Assembly (NCBI RefSeq): GCF_005047355.1
Contig: NZ_SUMC01000020.1
Coordinates: forward strand, 1 to 64,000
Reading direction: 5' to 3'
Length of the DNA stretch: 64,000 nucleotides
Source: Actinacidiphila oryziradicis
GTDB lineage: Bacteria > Actinomycetota > Actinomycetes > Streptomycetales > Streptomycetaceae
Shown: in pieces, positions 1 through 7,648 of the stretch
Numbering within the stretch: the first letter of the stretch is position 1
Layout of the letters: every line of letters starts with the position of its first letter
Notes under the pieces: model-generated
The model's input: only the letters and a program-made list of their open reading frames with translations
Told to the model about the DNA's origin: nothing
The model's database searches: none
Position numbers and translations under genes: made by a program

Positions 1-728
1 CCTTCCTCAGCCTCGCCGTCGGACTCACCATCGCCTGCGTCGCCCTCTGGTTCGCCTACCAACCGAACGTGACCAGCCTCGCCCAGGAAAAACTCCAGCA
101 GACCGCCGCCACCACCATCCCCACCCCGACGCCGACCGCGGTGCCGCCCCAGCCGCCCGCACCCACCACGGCGGCGGCGCCCACGACCGCGGCGCCCGCG
201 GTCCAGACACAGGCCGCAATCAGCGGAGGCGGGGCATCGGCCACGCCCAAGGCCAAGAAGACGTCCGCACCCCCGGACACCGCGGCAACCGCTGTCGGGC
301 TACTGGCCGCGAGCACCCCGGGGCGGCACATCTGCTACCGGGTCTTCATGACCGACATCGGCTGGCAGCACCCGGTGTGCGACGGCCGGACAGCGGGCAA
401 GCCGGGCGAGGGCCGAGCCATCGAGTCCATCAACATCGCCGTGTCCGGCGTCAAGGGAACCGCCGGCAACGCGTTCGTCCAGGACGACGGCTGGAAAACG
501 GCCTGGACGTCCGCGGTCGACGGCATCGACCTCAACATCGGGTCCACCAAGGATGCCCAGCGCATGCGGGGCTTTGTCATCAATGTCGGCGACGGCAGTG
601 TCTGCCAGAACGCGAACGTCCATGGCGAGGGATGGCATGGCCTGTCCTGCGACACCCCCGGCAATTACATCTTTGGCGGGACCCTGGACAACGCGCTCTG
701 GCTGGAAGCCGTCAGGTTCACCGTGTGA
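1..728 (+). CDS. ChW-repeat membrane-anchored protein (5' end outside window)
   Basis: The reading frame is open from base 3, so the gene starts left of the window. The first visible residues form a hydrophobic helix (FLSLAVGLTIACVALWFAY), followed by about 75 residues rich in Pro, Ala and Thr, which look like a wall- or surface-spanning linker. The C-terminal 140 residues contain two copies of a motif like the clostridial hydrophobic W (ChW) repeat: a GW near the start (TDIGWQHPVCDG, nt 353-388; GEGWHGLSCD, nt 625-654) and a later LEA/IES hydrophobic strand. Four Cys in this domain could pair. The likely role is an extracytoplasmic binding domain tethered to the membrane; the ligand is unknown. 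It converges on the ATPase gene at 773 and need not be related to it. An internal ATG-type start at 69 would lose the helix and is less likely. Confidence 0.75.
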   Translation, partial: FLSLAVGLTIACVALWFAYQPNVTSLAQEKLQQTAATTIPTPTPTAVPPQPPAPTTAAAPTTAAPAVQTQAAISGGGASATPKAKKTSAPPDTAATAVGLLAASTPGRHICYRVFMTDIGWQHPVCDGRTAGKPGEGRAIESINIAVSGVKGTAGNAFVQDDGWKTAWTSAVDGIDLNIGSTKDAQRMRGFVINVGDGSVCQNANVHGEGWHGLSCDTPGNYIFGGTLDNALWLEAVRFTV

Positions 729-772
729 CGTGCACTGTCTGACACGGCCGGGGCCGGCCCCGGCCCCCGTAC

Positions 773-2842
773 TCACCAGCCGCCGTCCTCGTCCAGCACC
801 AGGCGCCCCGCCTTGCGGTACTCGCGCTGGGCGCCCGCCAGCAGGTCGGCGGTGGTAACGGGGGAGCCGCGGCCGGCCGCCGCGTAGGCGGCGGTGACCA
901 CGGCGCTGCGGATCGAGCCGCCGGCCAGCTCGAAGTCCCGGGCGCACGAATGCGGGTCGATGTCGTCCGCGCACGGCACCGAAGCCAGGCTGTGCCGCCA
1001 CAGCGCCAGGCGCTGGGCGGCGTCGGGGAACGGGAAGTCCACCACCAGGTCCAGGCGCCGGGTGAACGCGTCGTCGATGTTGGCCCGCAGATTCGTCGTG
1101 AGCAGGGCGATGCCGTCGAAGGACTCCAGCCGCTGCAGCAGGTAGGCGCTCTCCAGGTTGGCGTAGCGGTCGTGGGCGTCCTTCACCTCCGAGCGCTTGC
1201 CGAACACGGAGTCGGCCTCGTCGAAGAGCAGCACCGCGTCGGTGCGGTCGGCCTCGGTGAAGATCCGCTCCAGGTTCTTCTCGGTCTCGCCGACGTATTT
1301 GTCGACGATGGAGGAGAGCTGAACGACGTACAGGTCAAGGCCGAGTTCGGCGGCCACCACCTCGGCGGACAGCGTCTTGCCGGTGCCGGACTCGCCCGCG
1401 AACAGCGCGATCACGCCCCGGCCCCGGCCGCCGCCGGCGCTCAGCCGCCAGTCGCCCAGCACCTGGTCGCGGTGCCGGGCCCGCAGGGCCAGCTCCTGCA
1501 GCTGGGCCAGCGGGGATTCGGGCAGGACGAGGTCGTCCCAGCTCACGGCGGGCCGGATCCGCCGGGCGTGCTGCTCCAGGCCGGACGCCGACTGCTGCCG
1601 GGCGGCGAGCCGCAGATGCGCGGCGGACAGCGGGTTGCCGTCGAACGCGGCCAGGTCCAGCGCGACGTCGGCAACGCGGCGGATCCGGTCGCCGCCCAGC
1701 CGGTAGGGCGCCACGACCGGCGCCAGATCGAACCCGTGTTCCGTCGATTCCGTCGTCGCTCCCAGAGCGGCCGACCAGGCATCGAGGTCGCCCGAGCGCT
1801 GCCGGGGAGCGTCCAGCACGAGCGGGTCGCGGTCGCACCATTGCGGATCGTACGGACGTGATCCGGCCAGCAGTACCGGTACGTCTTCCACCGCCAGCGC
1901 CTGGACCAGCGGCCCCGGCTTCTCGGGCATCGGGGCTACGACGATCGCACAGCCGCGCAGCCGCGCCTCGCGGAGCAGTTCGGGGAGCAGGTGCGGTTCG
2001 TCGTCCCCGGCCGGTGGGGTGAAGTGCAGGGCCTCCAGGCCGCCGGCGCTCAGGGCTGCCATGGCGCAGGCGAGGCCGTCCCCGTCCCGGTGTTCACGCA
2101 GGTACACCGTGAGCGGGCCGCCCGCCAGCCGCTTGGCCAGCCTCTCCACCAGGGGGTCGGCCTGCGGCAGGACCGGGACGGCCGGAAGGGGCCGGGCGTG
2201 TCCGGCGAGAGCGGCGTCGGGGGTGTCGTCGCCGAGCAGATGGGCGGTGAGCCGGTCGGGGATCCGCAACGATCGACTCAAGAAGGGGCGTTCCGGCTCC
2301 TCGACGCGGGCCAGGCCCAGCGCGAGCAGCGGCGCGGAGGGGTGGAAGCGGGCGCGGGCCCGGGCGGAGTGCACGGGCAGGTCGCACAGTTCGAGGGCGA
2401 GTCCGATGGTCGCCCGGCGGCGGCTGACGTCGTCGTTGAGGTAGCCGTACAGCGGCTCGAAGGTGCGGTCGAGGTCAGGGGCGAGCGCGAGCAGCAGGAT
2501 CGCGGCGTCCAGCGGGGTGATGCCGAGCCGGACCATGAGCCGGTGGAGCCGGTCGCCGTCCGGTGTGCCGTGGTGCGGTTCCCCGTCAGCGGATCCCAGC
2601 CCGGTGGCGTCGCCGTCGGCATAGGTGTCAGGGCCGTCCGCGGGCCACAGCAGGTGCTGTACGGCCTCGTCGGACAGGTACAGGCCGCGCAGCGGGTCGG
2701 CGGCGGTCGGATCGGTGGCGCTGCGCCGCTCGACCAGAAGCGCGACCCGGTCGCGCAGCCCGGCGAGCCGGGTGATCAGCGCACTGGCCGGGGCGACGGC
2801 AGGTCCGTCCGCGAGGGCATCGGTGTAGGGGTCGGCGGTCAC
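773..2842 (-). CDS. AAA+ ATPase of contractile-injection-system type
   Basis: A 689-residue protein. The first ~440 residues are a helical region with no motif I can name. The AAA+ module lies at the C-terminus: Walker A GESGTGKT at about residue 481, Walker B VLLFDEADSVFG at about 535, and a downstream sensor region TTNLRANIDDAFTRRLD. This layout matches the Pvc15-like ATPases of extracellular contractile injection systems, thought to help assemble or remodel the particle. The GTG start at 2842 overlaps the DUF4255 stop by four bases (GTGA), implying translational coupling. A longer open frame runs upstream to 3442 but lies antiparallel-shifted inside DUF4255 and reads as Arg/Pro-rich shadow sequence. 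No sheath, tube, baseplate or spike gene is in the window, so the link to a complete particle is inferred. Confidence 0.85.
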   Translation of the reverse strand: MTADPYTDALADGPAVAPASALITRLAGLRDRVALLVERRSATDPTAADPLRGLYLSDEAVQHLLWPADGPDTYADGDATGLGSADGEPHHGTPDGDRLHRLMVRLGITPLDAAILLLALAPDLDRTFEPLYGYLNDDVSRRRATIGLALELCDLPVHSARARARFHPSAPLLALGLARVEEPERPFLSRSLRIPDRLTAHLLGDDTPDAALAGHARPLPAVPVLPQADPLVERLAKRLAGGPLTVYLREHRDGDGLACAMAALSAGGLEALHFTPPAGDDEPHLLPELLREARLRGCAIVVAPMPEKPGPLVQALAVEDVPVLLAGSRPYDPQWCDRDPLVLDAPRQRSGDLDAWSAALGATTESTEHGFDLAPVVAPYRLGGDRIRRVADVALDLAAFDGNPLSAAHLRLAARQQSASGLEQHARRIRPAVSWDDLVLPESPLAQLQELALRARHRDQVLGDWRLSAGGGRGRGVIALFAGESGTGKTLSAEVVAAELGLDLYVVQLSSIVDKYVGETEKNLERIFTEADRTDAVLLFDEADSVFGKRSEVKDAHDRYANLESAYLLQRLESFDGIALLTTNLRANIDDAFTRRLDLVVDFPFPDAAQRLALWRHSLASVPCADDIDPHSCARDFELAGGSIRSAVVTAAYAAAGRGSPVTTADLLAGAQREYRKAGRLVLDEDGGW

Positions 2843-3540
2843 TGCGGCGCCGCTCCGGGGCCCCGGCGGCGGGACGGAATCGCCGCCGGGGTGGCCGGCG
2901 CCTCGCCCGCGGCGCGGGCGAGATGCCGGGGGCGGTGGTGTCGTTCCTGCGACCCTTCGAGGGTGCCGTCCGTACCGCGTACCCGCACTCCGGCGCCCTC
3001 GGTGACAGGGGGCCCGGCGTCGTACTCGGGGAAGGAGGGGAAGGGCACGGTGATGATGACATCGAGGGACGGCTTGAGTTCGCCGCCGAGCGCGGACCAG
3101 ATATCGGCGAGCGACCGGGCCTCGGTGTGCAGCCCGGCGACCGTGAGGGGCACGGTGAGGCCGAGCGCGGCCAGCGCCCCGGTCAGTTCCTCGGGCGGCA
3201 GGACCTCGCGGGGCAGCAGCGTGGCCAGTACGGCGGAGAGCATCCGGTGTTCGTCCTGCGGCCGTTTGGTCCAGGCGGTGATGAGGTAGGACAGCCGGAA
3301 CCAGCGCGGCGGCTGACGCCGGCGCAGCACCACTCCGCGTTCGTCCTTGACCGAGATCGCCCCACGCTCCCGGCGCCTGACGTCCTCGCGGATGTCGTAC
3401 AGATAGGCGTCGATCGTCGGCGCGTTGCGGCGGGCCGCCCATTCACGGGTCGGGGCGTCGAAGGCGATTTCGACCCCGGTCCCGGCCAGGGCGCCGCCGG
3501 ACAGCAGTCCTTTGAGGACCTCGTCCACCTCGTGGATCAC
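2839..3540 (-). CDS. DUF4255 / Pvc16 N-terminal-like protein
   Basis: A 233-residue protein. The first ~190 residues match the DUF4255 pattern (VIHEVDEVLKGLL at the N-terminus, then TIDAYLYDIREDVRRR and PRWFRLSYLITAWTKRPQDEHRML). In contractile injection systems this family (Pvc16, also called the cap or tube-terminator-associated protein) sits beside the AAA+ ATPase. The C-terminal ~40 residues are Pro/Arg/Ala-rich and disordered. I chose the GTG at 3540 because homologues start at the IHEVDEVL segment; the in-frame upstream stretch to 3672 is low-complexity. The stop overlaps the ATPase start, so the two genes form one unit transcribed leftward. Confidence 0.85.
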   Translation of the reverse strand: MIHEVDEVLKGLLSGGALAGTGVEIAFDAPTREWAARRNAPTIDAYLYDIREDVRRRERGAISVKDERGVVLRRRQPPRWFRLSYLITAWTKRPQDEHRMLSAVLATLLPREVLPPEELTGALAALGLTVPLTVAGLHTEARSLADIWSALGGELKPSLDVIITVPFPSFPEYDAGPPVTEGAGVRVRGTDGTLEGSQERHHRPRHLARAAGEAPATPAAIPSRRRGPGAAPQ

Positions 3541-3734
3541 TGTCGCGCCCTTCGCTGTTCCTGGTGTTACCGGCGTTGCTGGTCCATGTCGCGGGGGCGC
3601 CTGCGCCGACGGCGTCGGCACGGCACACCCTGCCGTCATCCTGCCTCGGCCGGGCACCGGCCTCGCAGGCACGGAGGGGACGATTCAGGGGCAATCCCGG
3701 TTGCCCCCGGGGGCCACCACGATGGTCCGATTGA

Positions 3735-4394
3735 TCAGATGTAACCTTCCCGGAGGGCATATGCCACGGCGTGCGTCCGGTTGCGAAGCTGCAAGCGGGT
3801 CGTGAGGCCGTGCATCACGTTTTTGACGGTGCGTTCGGAGTACGAGAGTTTGCTGGCAATCTCACCGGTATCCATCCCCTCGGCCACCAGTCGCAGCACA
3901 TCGATCTCGCGCGGGGTCAGCCCGGAAGCGGGTGCGCCCGGCAGGTTGGCCGCGTTGCGCTGCAAGGTGCCGACCTGGGTGATCAGTCGTCCCAACAGGT
4001 CGGAGGGCAGATCGCCATCGCCCCGGGAGGCCGCGACAACGGCCTGGAGGAGCCGCTGCCCGGTGGCCTCGTGCCGCCAGACGATAGCTCCGACGCCGCT
4101 CTCGATCACCTGGAGCAGTTCCGCCTCGCGGATCAGGCTCGCCACGAGCACGGCCCGGGTGCCGTCGATCCGTACGAGCCGCCGCAGCCGCGACAGTGTG
4201 TCGTCGTCCAGCACCTCGGCGAGCAGGATCGCCACACTTCCCGGCCGCCCGCTCCCCTCGTCGACGAGCTCGATCGCGGGCTGCTGGCGCAGCTGGCTGA
4301 TGGCTCCGGCCAGGGAGAGCGGGTCCGTCGCGTGCACCGTGACCGGGATCCTGGCGTTGGGCCCCGTCGTATCGAATGACGTGCGCAAAACCAT
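3735..4394 (-). CDS. LuxR-family regulator with degenerate receiver-like domain
   Basis: A 219-residue protein. The C-terminal ~60 residues are a clear LuxR/FixJ helix-turn-helix (LTPREIDVLRLVAEGMDTGEIA, then SERTVKNVMHGLTTRLQLRNR). The N-terminal ~140 residues have the length and strand spacing of a response-regulator receiver, but the segment where the phosphoacceptor Asp should lie reads VAILLAEVLDDD, so ordinary phosphorylation is doubtful. It is probably a DNA-binding regulator controlled by something other than a histidine kinase. It is transcribed toward the DUF4255-ATPase pair, with 194 bp between, and divergently from the large LAL regulator. The ATG at 4394 has a purine run very close; a TTG six bases downstream would have better spacing and is an alternative start. 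Confidence 0.85.
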   Translation of the reverse strand: MVLRTSFDTTGPNARIPVTVHATDPLSLAGAISQLRQQPAIELVDEGSGRPGSVAILLAEVLDDDTLSRLRRLVRIDGTRAVLVASLIREAELLQVIESGVGAIVWRHEATGQRLLQAVVAASRGDGDLPSDLLGRLITQVGTLQRNAANLPGAPASGLTPREIDVLRLVAEGMDTGEIASKLSYSERTVKNVMHGLTTRLQLRNRTHAVAYALREGYI

Positions 4395-4631
4395 TCCCCT
4401 ACGTTCTCGCGTCCATAGAACACGCACCTGTCGAACAAGTGGACCCAACACTCCTGTGAATGCTGTGGCGTGCGCAATCGTGGTCCACCACGAGATCGAG
4501 CACGAGACGACCACGAGACCGAGAGCCGAACCGAGAGCGAACCCGAGAGCGAACCCCCCGACAGGACCGACCGTGATCACGACAACGACCCCGACGCCGG
4601 TCCCCGCCCGGCCACGTCCCCGGAGGAACCG
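4395..4631. promoter_or_regulatory. Divergent control region between two LuxR-type regulators
   Basis: This 237-bp spacer separates the starts of the two regulators and should hold both promoters. From about 4493 to 4556 it contains near-tandem repeats of an ACGAGA / CCGAGAGCGAAC unit, which are unusual for Streptomyces intergenic DNA and could be binding sites for one of the flanking regulators. The plus-strand frame is open through here but translates to a charged low-complexity string, so I treat it as non-coding. Confidence 0.4.
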
Positions 4632-7403
4632 ATGACGGCACTCCGCGAACGCCAGGACGCGCTGGACCTGCTGTCCTCGGAAGCCGGGCTGGCCCGCACC
4701 GGGTCCGGACGGCTGGTGCTGCTCAGAGGGGCCACCGGGACCGGTCGCAGCGCACTGCTGGAGGCCGCCACCGCCCAGGGCGCGGAGCAGGGGATGCGAG
4801 TGCTGCGGGCCCGTTGCTCCGCCGCGGGATCCGGCACCGCTTTGGGCGCCGTACAGCAGCTGCTGGACCAGCAACCCGGTTTCGGTCCCGGCGATGAGAC
4901 CCCGCACCACCCGGACTACCCCGCCCGGCTGTGGTCGCTGCTGCGCTCGTACGCCGCCGACTCCCCCCTGCTGGTGGCCGTGGACGACGTCCACCTCGCC
5001 GACCCGTCCTCGCGGCGCTGGCTCGCCGAGGCCGCCCGCCGCCTGGACCGCTTAGCGGTCCTGCTGGTCGTGACCGAGCGGGGCCAGTACGACATCACCC
5101 CGCCCGCGCCGGGGCTCGCCCACGCCCTCTCACCCAGCCTGGTCCGGGTGCACGCCCTGGCGCCGCTGAGCCACGCCGCCGCCGCGGACATGGTCCGGGA
5201 CTGCTCCGGCGCCGGCGCCACGCAGGACTGGGTGGACGGCTGCGTACGGGCCGCCGCGGGCAATCCGCTGCTGCTGCGGGCCCTGCTGGACGACCTGCGG
5301 GCGGTGTTCCCGGACGGCGCCGCCAGGGCGGCCCTGCCGGACAGCTGCGCCGACCTGTATCCGGGCGCCTTCGCCGCCGCCGTCTCCTGGTGGCTGGACA
5401 GCGCCGGCCCCGGCACCGCCGTCGTGGCCCGTACCCTCGCCGAGCTGGAGGACAAAGCCCTGGATGACGGCGACGACGGCGACGACATCGGCGGCCTGCT
5501 CGCCGGGGTGACCGGCGCCGACCCCGCCCGGGTGCCGGGCTGGGTCACCGCGATGATCCGCCTCGGGCTGCTGCGCCGCGACCCCGCGCACGGGCAGCCC
5601 CGCTTCGCGCACGCCCTGCTGCGGGAAGCCGTGCTCGACAGCTGGCCCAGCGCCCAACGGCAGGCGGTGCACCGTGCGGCCGCCGAACTACGGCACCGGC
5701 GCGGCAACCGTGCCGAGGCGGTGGCCGGCCATCTGCTCCAGGCCCCCGCCGTGGGCGCGGAATGGGCCGCGGACGTCCTGGTGGACGCGGCCGGCGGCGC
5801 CTCCCGGGCCGACCGGACCGGCGACGCGGTGGACTACCTGCGCCGCGCGCTCGACGAGCCGATGGCACGCGACCGCCGGGCCAACGTCCTCACCGAGCTC
5901 GGCTCCCTGGAGTTCGGCACCGTACGGTCCGCCGGGATCCCCCGGCTGGCCGAGGCCCTGCGCCTCCAGGAGCTGCCCCGCGACCAGGTCAAGGCCGCGG
6001 TGGCACTGGGCACCGCCCTGGCCCTGCGGGGCCAGGCGCACGCCGCGTTCGCCGTGCTCCACGACCTCGACGGGCGCCTGCCGGACGATCCTGCCCTGGC
6101 CCGCAGTGTGCAGGCCGCGTCCGTGCTGCTCGCCGACCACGACCCGGAGCTCCGGCAGGAGGTCTACACCCGGCTGCGCCGGGCCGCCGAACAGTCCCCC
6201 TCCGTCGTAGGCCCGGCCGAGCAGGCCCTGTTGGTGAGATACGAAGCGACCGCCGGTCTGCTGTCCGCCGAGCAGGCGATGCGGCGGATCCGTGCACTGC
6301 TGGCGGCTCCGGAGGAGCCGCCGCTGCTCCCGTATCTGCTGATCACCGCCGCCGCCGTCGCCCAATGGGCCGATGAGCTGGACGACGCCGACCGGCTCGT
6401 CCAGCGTGGCCTGGCCGGGCACCGCCTCTCGCGGCAATACCTGATGTACCAGGCCCTGGTCAACACGCGGACGGACACCACCGCCGCGCGCGGCCGGCAC
6501 GCACAGGTGCTGGCGGACCTCGGTGACTGCGGCCTCCCTGCGGACCGGGCCGCCGGCACAGGCCCGAGCAACCTCCAGGCCCATGCCGTACTCGCCCTCG
6601 TCGAGTCCGGCCGCCTGGCCGACGCCCACCGGCTCGCCGGGGGCGTCTCCCTCCGGGACGCGCACGACAGCTGGGAGTTGAACCGCTTCCTGTACGCCCG
6701 GGGGCTGCTGCGCGCCGCCTCGGACGACCCGGTGGGCGCCCTCGACGACTTCCTGGAATGCGGACGACGGCAGACGGCCCGCGATGTCGTGAGTCCCGTC
6801 GTCACCCCCTGGCGGTCCGCCGCCGCGGAGTGCCACCTGACGCTCGGCCGGCCGGCTGCCGCTCTCCCCCTCGCCCAGGAGGAGTACCGGCTCGCCGCCG
6901 TATGGAACACCCCCCGCGTGATGGGGCGGGCCCTTCGGACGCTGGGAGCCGCGACAGGAGGCCGGCGCGGGCTGGAACTGACCGGCCGGGCCGTCCAGAC
7001 CCTTCGGGAGGCCGCGCTGGATGCCGAACTCGTCCCGGCACTGCTCTCCCACGGGCGGCAGCTGACCGCCGCCGGGCAGCCCGGACAGGCCCGCCCCCTG
7101 CTCCGTGAGGCCGCTGCCACCGCCGAGCGGCTGGGCGCGGTGCGCCTGCGCGCGACCGCCGAACAGGCCCTCCGGGACAGCGGTGCCCGCCACCGGAACG
7201 CCCGGCTGACCGGCTCCGGCGCCCTCACCGGCAGCGAATGCCGCGTGGCCGGGCTCGCCGCCGACGGCCGTACCAACGCCGAGATCGCCGATCTGCTGCA
7301 CCTCGCCCGCCGCACCGTCGAAACCCACCTCACCAGCGCCTACCGCAAGCTCGGTATCCACCGCAGAACAGACCTCCCGGCGGCGCTGAACAGCGAGGGA
7401 TAG
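4632..7403 (+). CDS. LAL-type LuxR-family transcriptional regulator
   Basis: A 923-residue protein of the large ATP-binding LuxR (LAL) class. Walker A GATGTGRS is at residues 33-40 and the Walker B-like LLVAVDDVHLADPS is near 113-126. A long TPR-like helical middle follows, and the last ~60 residues are the LuxR HTH (LTGSECRVAGLAADGRTNAE, TVETHLTSAYRKLGIHRR). Such proteins activate specialised gene clusters in response to a ligand. The ATG at 4632 follows GGAGGA by four bases, and the family N-terminus (LRERQDALDLL) begins here. Leu141 is encoded by TTA (5052-5054), so expression should depend on the bldA tRNA in a streptomycete. It stands divergent from the small LuxR gene and is a plausible activator of the adjacent DUF4255-ATPase unit. 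Confidence 0.9.
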   Translation: MTALRERQDALDLLSSEAGLARTGSGRLVLLRGATGTGRSALLEAATAQGAEQGMRVLRARCSAAGSGTALGAVQQLLDQQPGFGPGDETPHHPDYPARLWSLLRSYAADSPLLVAVDDVHLADPSSRRWLAEAARRLDRLAVLLVVTERGQYDITPPAPGLAHALSPSLVRVHALAPLSHAAAADMVRDCSGAGATQDWVDGCVRAAAGNPLLLRALLDDLRAVFPDGAARAALPDSCADLYPGAFAAAVSWWLDSAGPGTAVVARTLAELEDKALDDGDDGDDIGGLLAGVTGADPARVPGWVTAMIRLGLLRRDPAHGQPRFAHALLREAVLDSWPSAQRQAVHRAAAELRHRRGNRAEAVAGHLLQAPAVGAEWAADVLVDAAGGASRADRTGDAVDYLRRALDEPMARDRRANVLTELGSLEFGTVRSAGIPRLAEALRLQELPRDQVKAAVALGTALALRGQAHAAFAVLHDLDGRLPDDPALARSVQAASVLLADHDPELRQEVYTRLRRAAEQSPSVVGPAEQALLVRYEATAGLLSAEQAMRRIRALLAAPEEPPLLPYLLITAAAVAQWADELDDADRLVQRGLAGHRLSRQYLMYQALVNTRTDTTAARGRHAQVLADLGDCGLPADRAAGTGPSNLQAHAVLALVESGRLADAHRLAGGVSLRDAHDSWELNRFLYARGLLRAASDDPVGALDDFLECGRRQTARDVVSPVVTPWRSAAAECHLTLGRPAAALPLAQEEYRLAAVWNTPRVMGRALRTLGAATGGRRGLELTGRAVQTLREAALDAELVPALLSHGRQLTAAGQPGQARPLLREAAATAERLGAVRLRATAEQALRDSGARHRNARLTGSGALTGSECRVAGLAADGRTNAEIADLLHLARRTVETHLTSAYRKLGIHRRTDLPAALNSEG

Positions 7404-7648
7404 CCGGACGAGTGCCGTGGCCGGGAACCTTCGCCGGGTTACCCGTCCATCGGCGGCGCGCGGTATACCCGCTGCCGGTTCTTTTATTCGGGGAAATTCA
7501 TTCGCGCGCGAAAAAATATGCGAACCCCGCCATTTTTTGAATTCCCGGAGAAAGATTTGACTCCTGCAAGGACATTGGACTTGCGGTGCGATCTCCACGC
7601 AGGATCGTAGAAGGTACGGGGGTACCTGACGATCCCAGGAGGCTCGCG
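7404..7648 (+). promoter_or_regulatory. AT-richer leader of poxB with palindromes
   Basis: This 245-bp gap is noticeably AT-richer than its surroundings between 7475 and 7570. It contains the perfect 12-bp palindrome TTCGCGCGCGAA at 7501-7512. It also has an imperfect inverted pair, GGGGAAATTCA near 7490 and TGAATTCCCGG near 7548. These look like operator or leader structures for the downstream oxidase gene. No promoter boxes can be assigned with confidence. Confidence 0.35.

Noticed and set aside
2843..3442. A 200-residue N-terminal extension of the AAA+ ATPase from 3442
   Set aside because: It overlaps the DUF4255 coding sequence in another frame of the same strand and is Arg/Ala/Pro-rich. 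The GTG at 2842 gives the usual four-base overlap.
4470..4631. N-terminal extension of the LAL regulator from 4470
   Set aside because: The extra 54 residues are a charged repeat string from the promoter region. The ATG at 4632 has GGAGGA and the family-like start.
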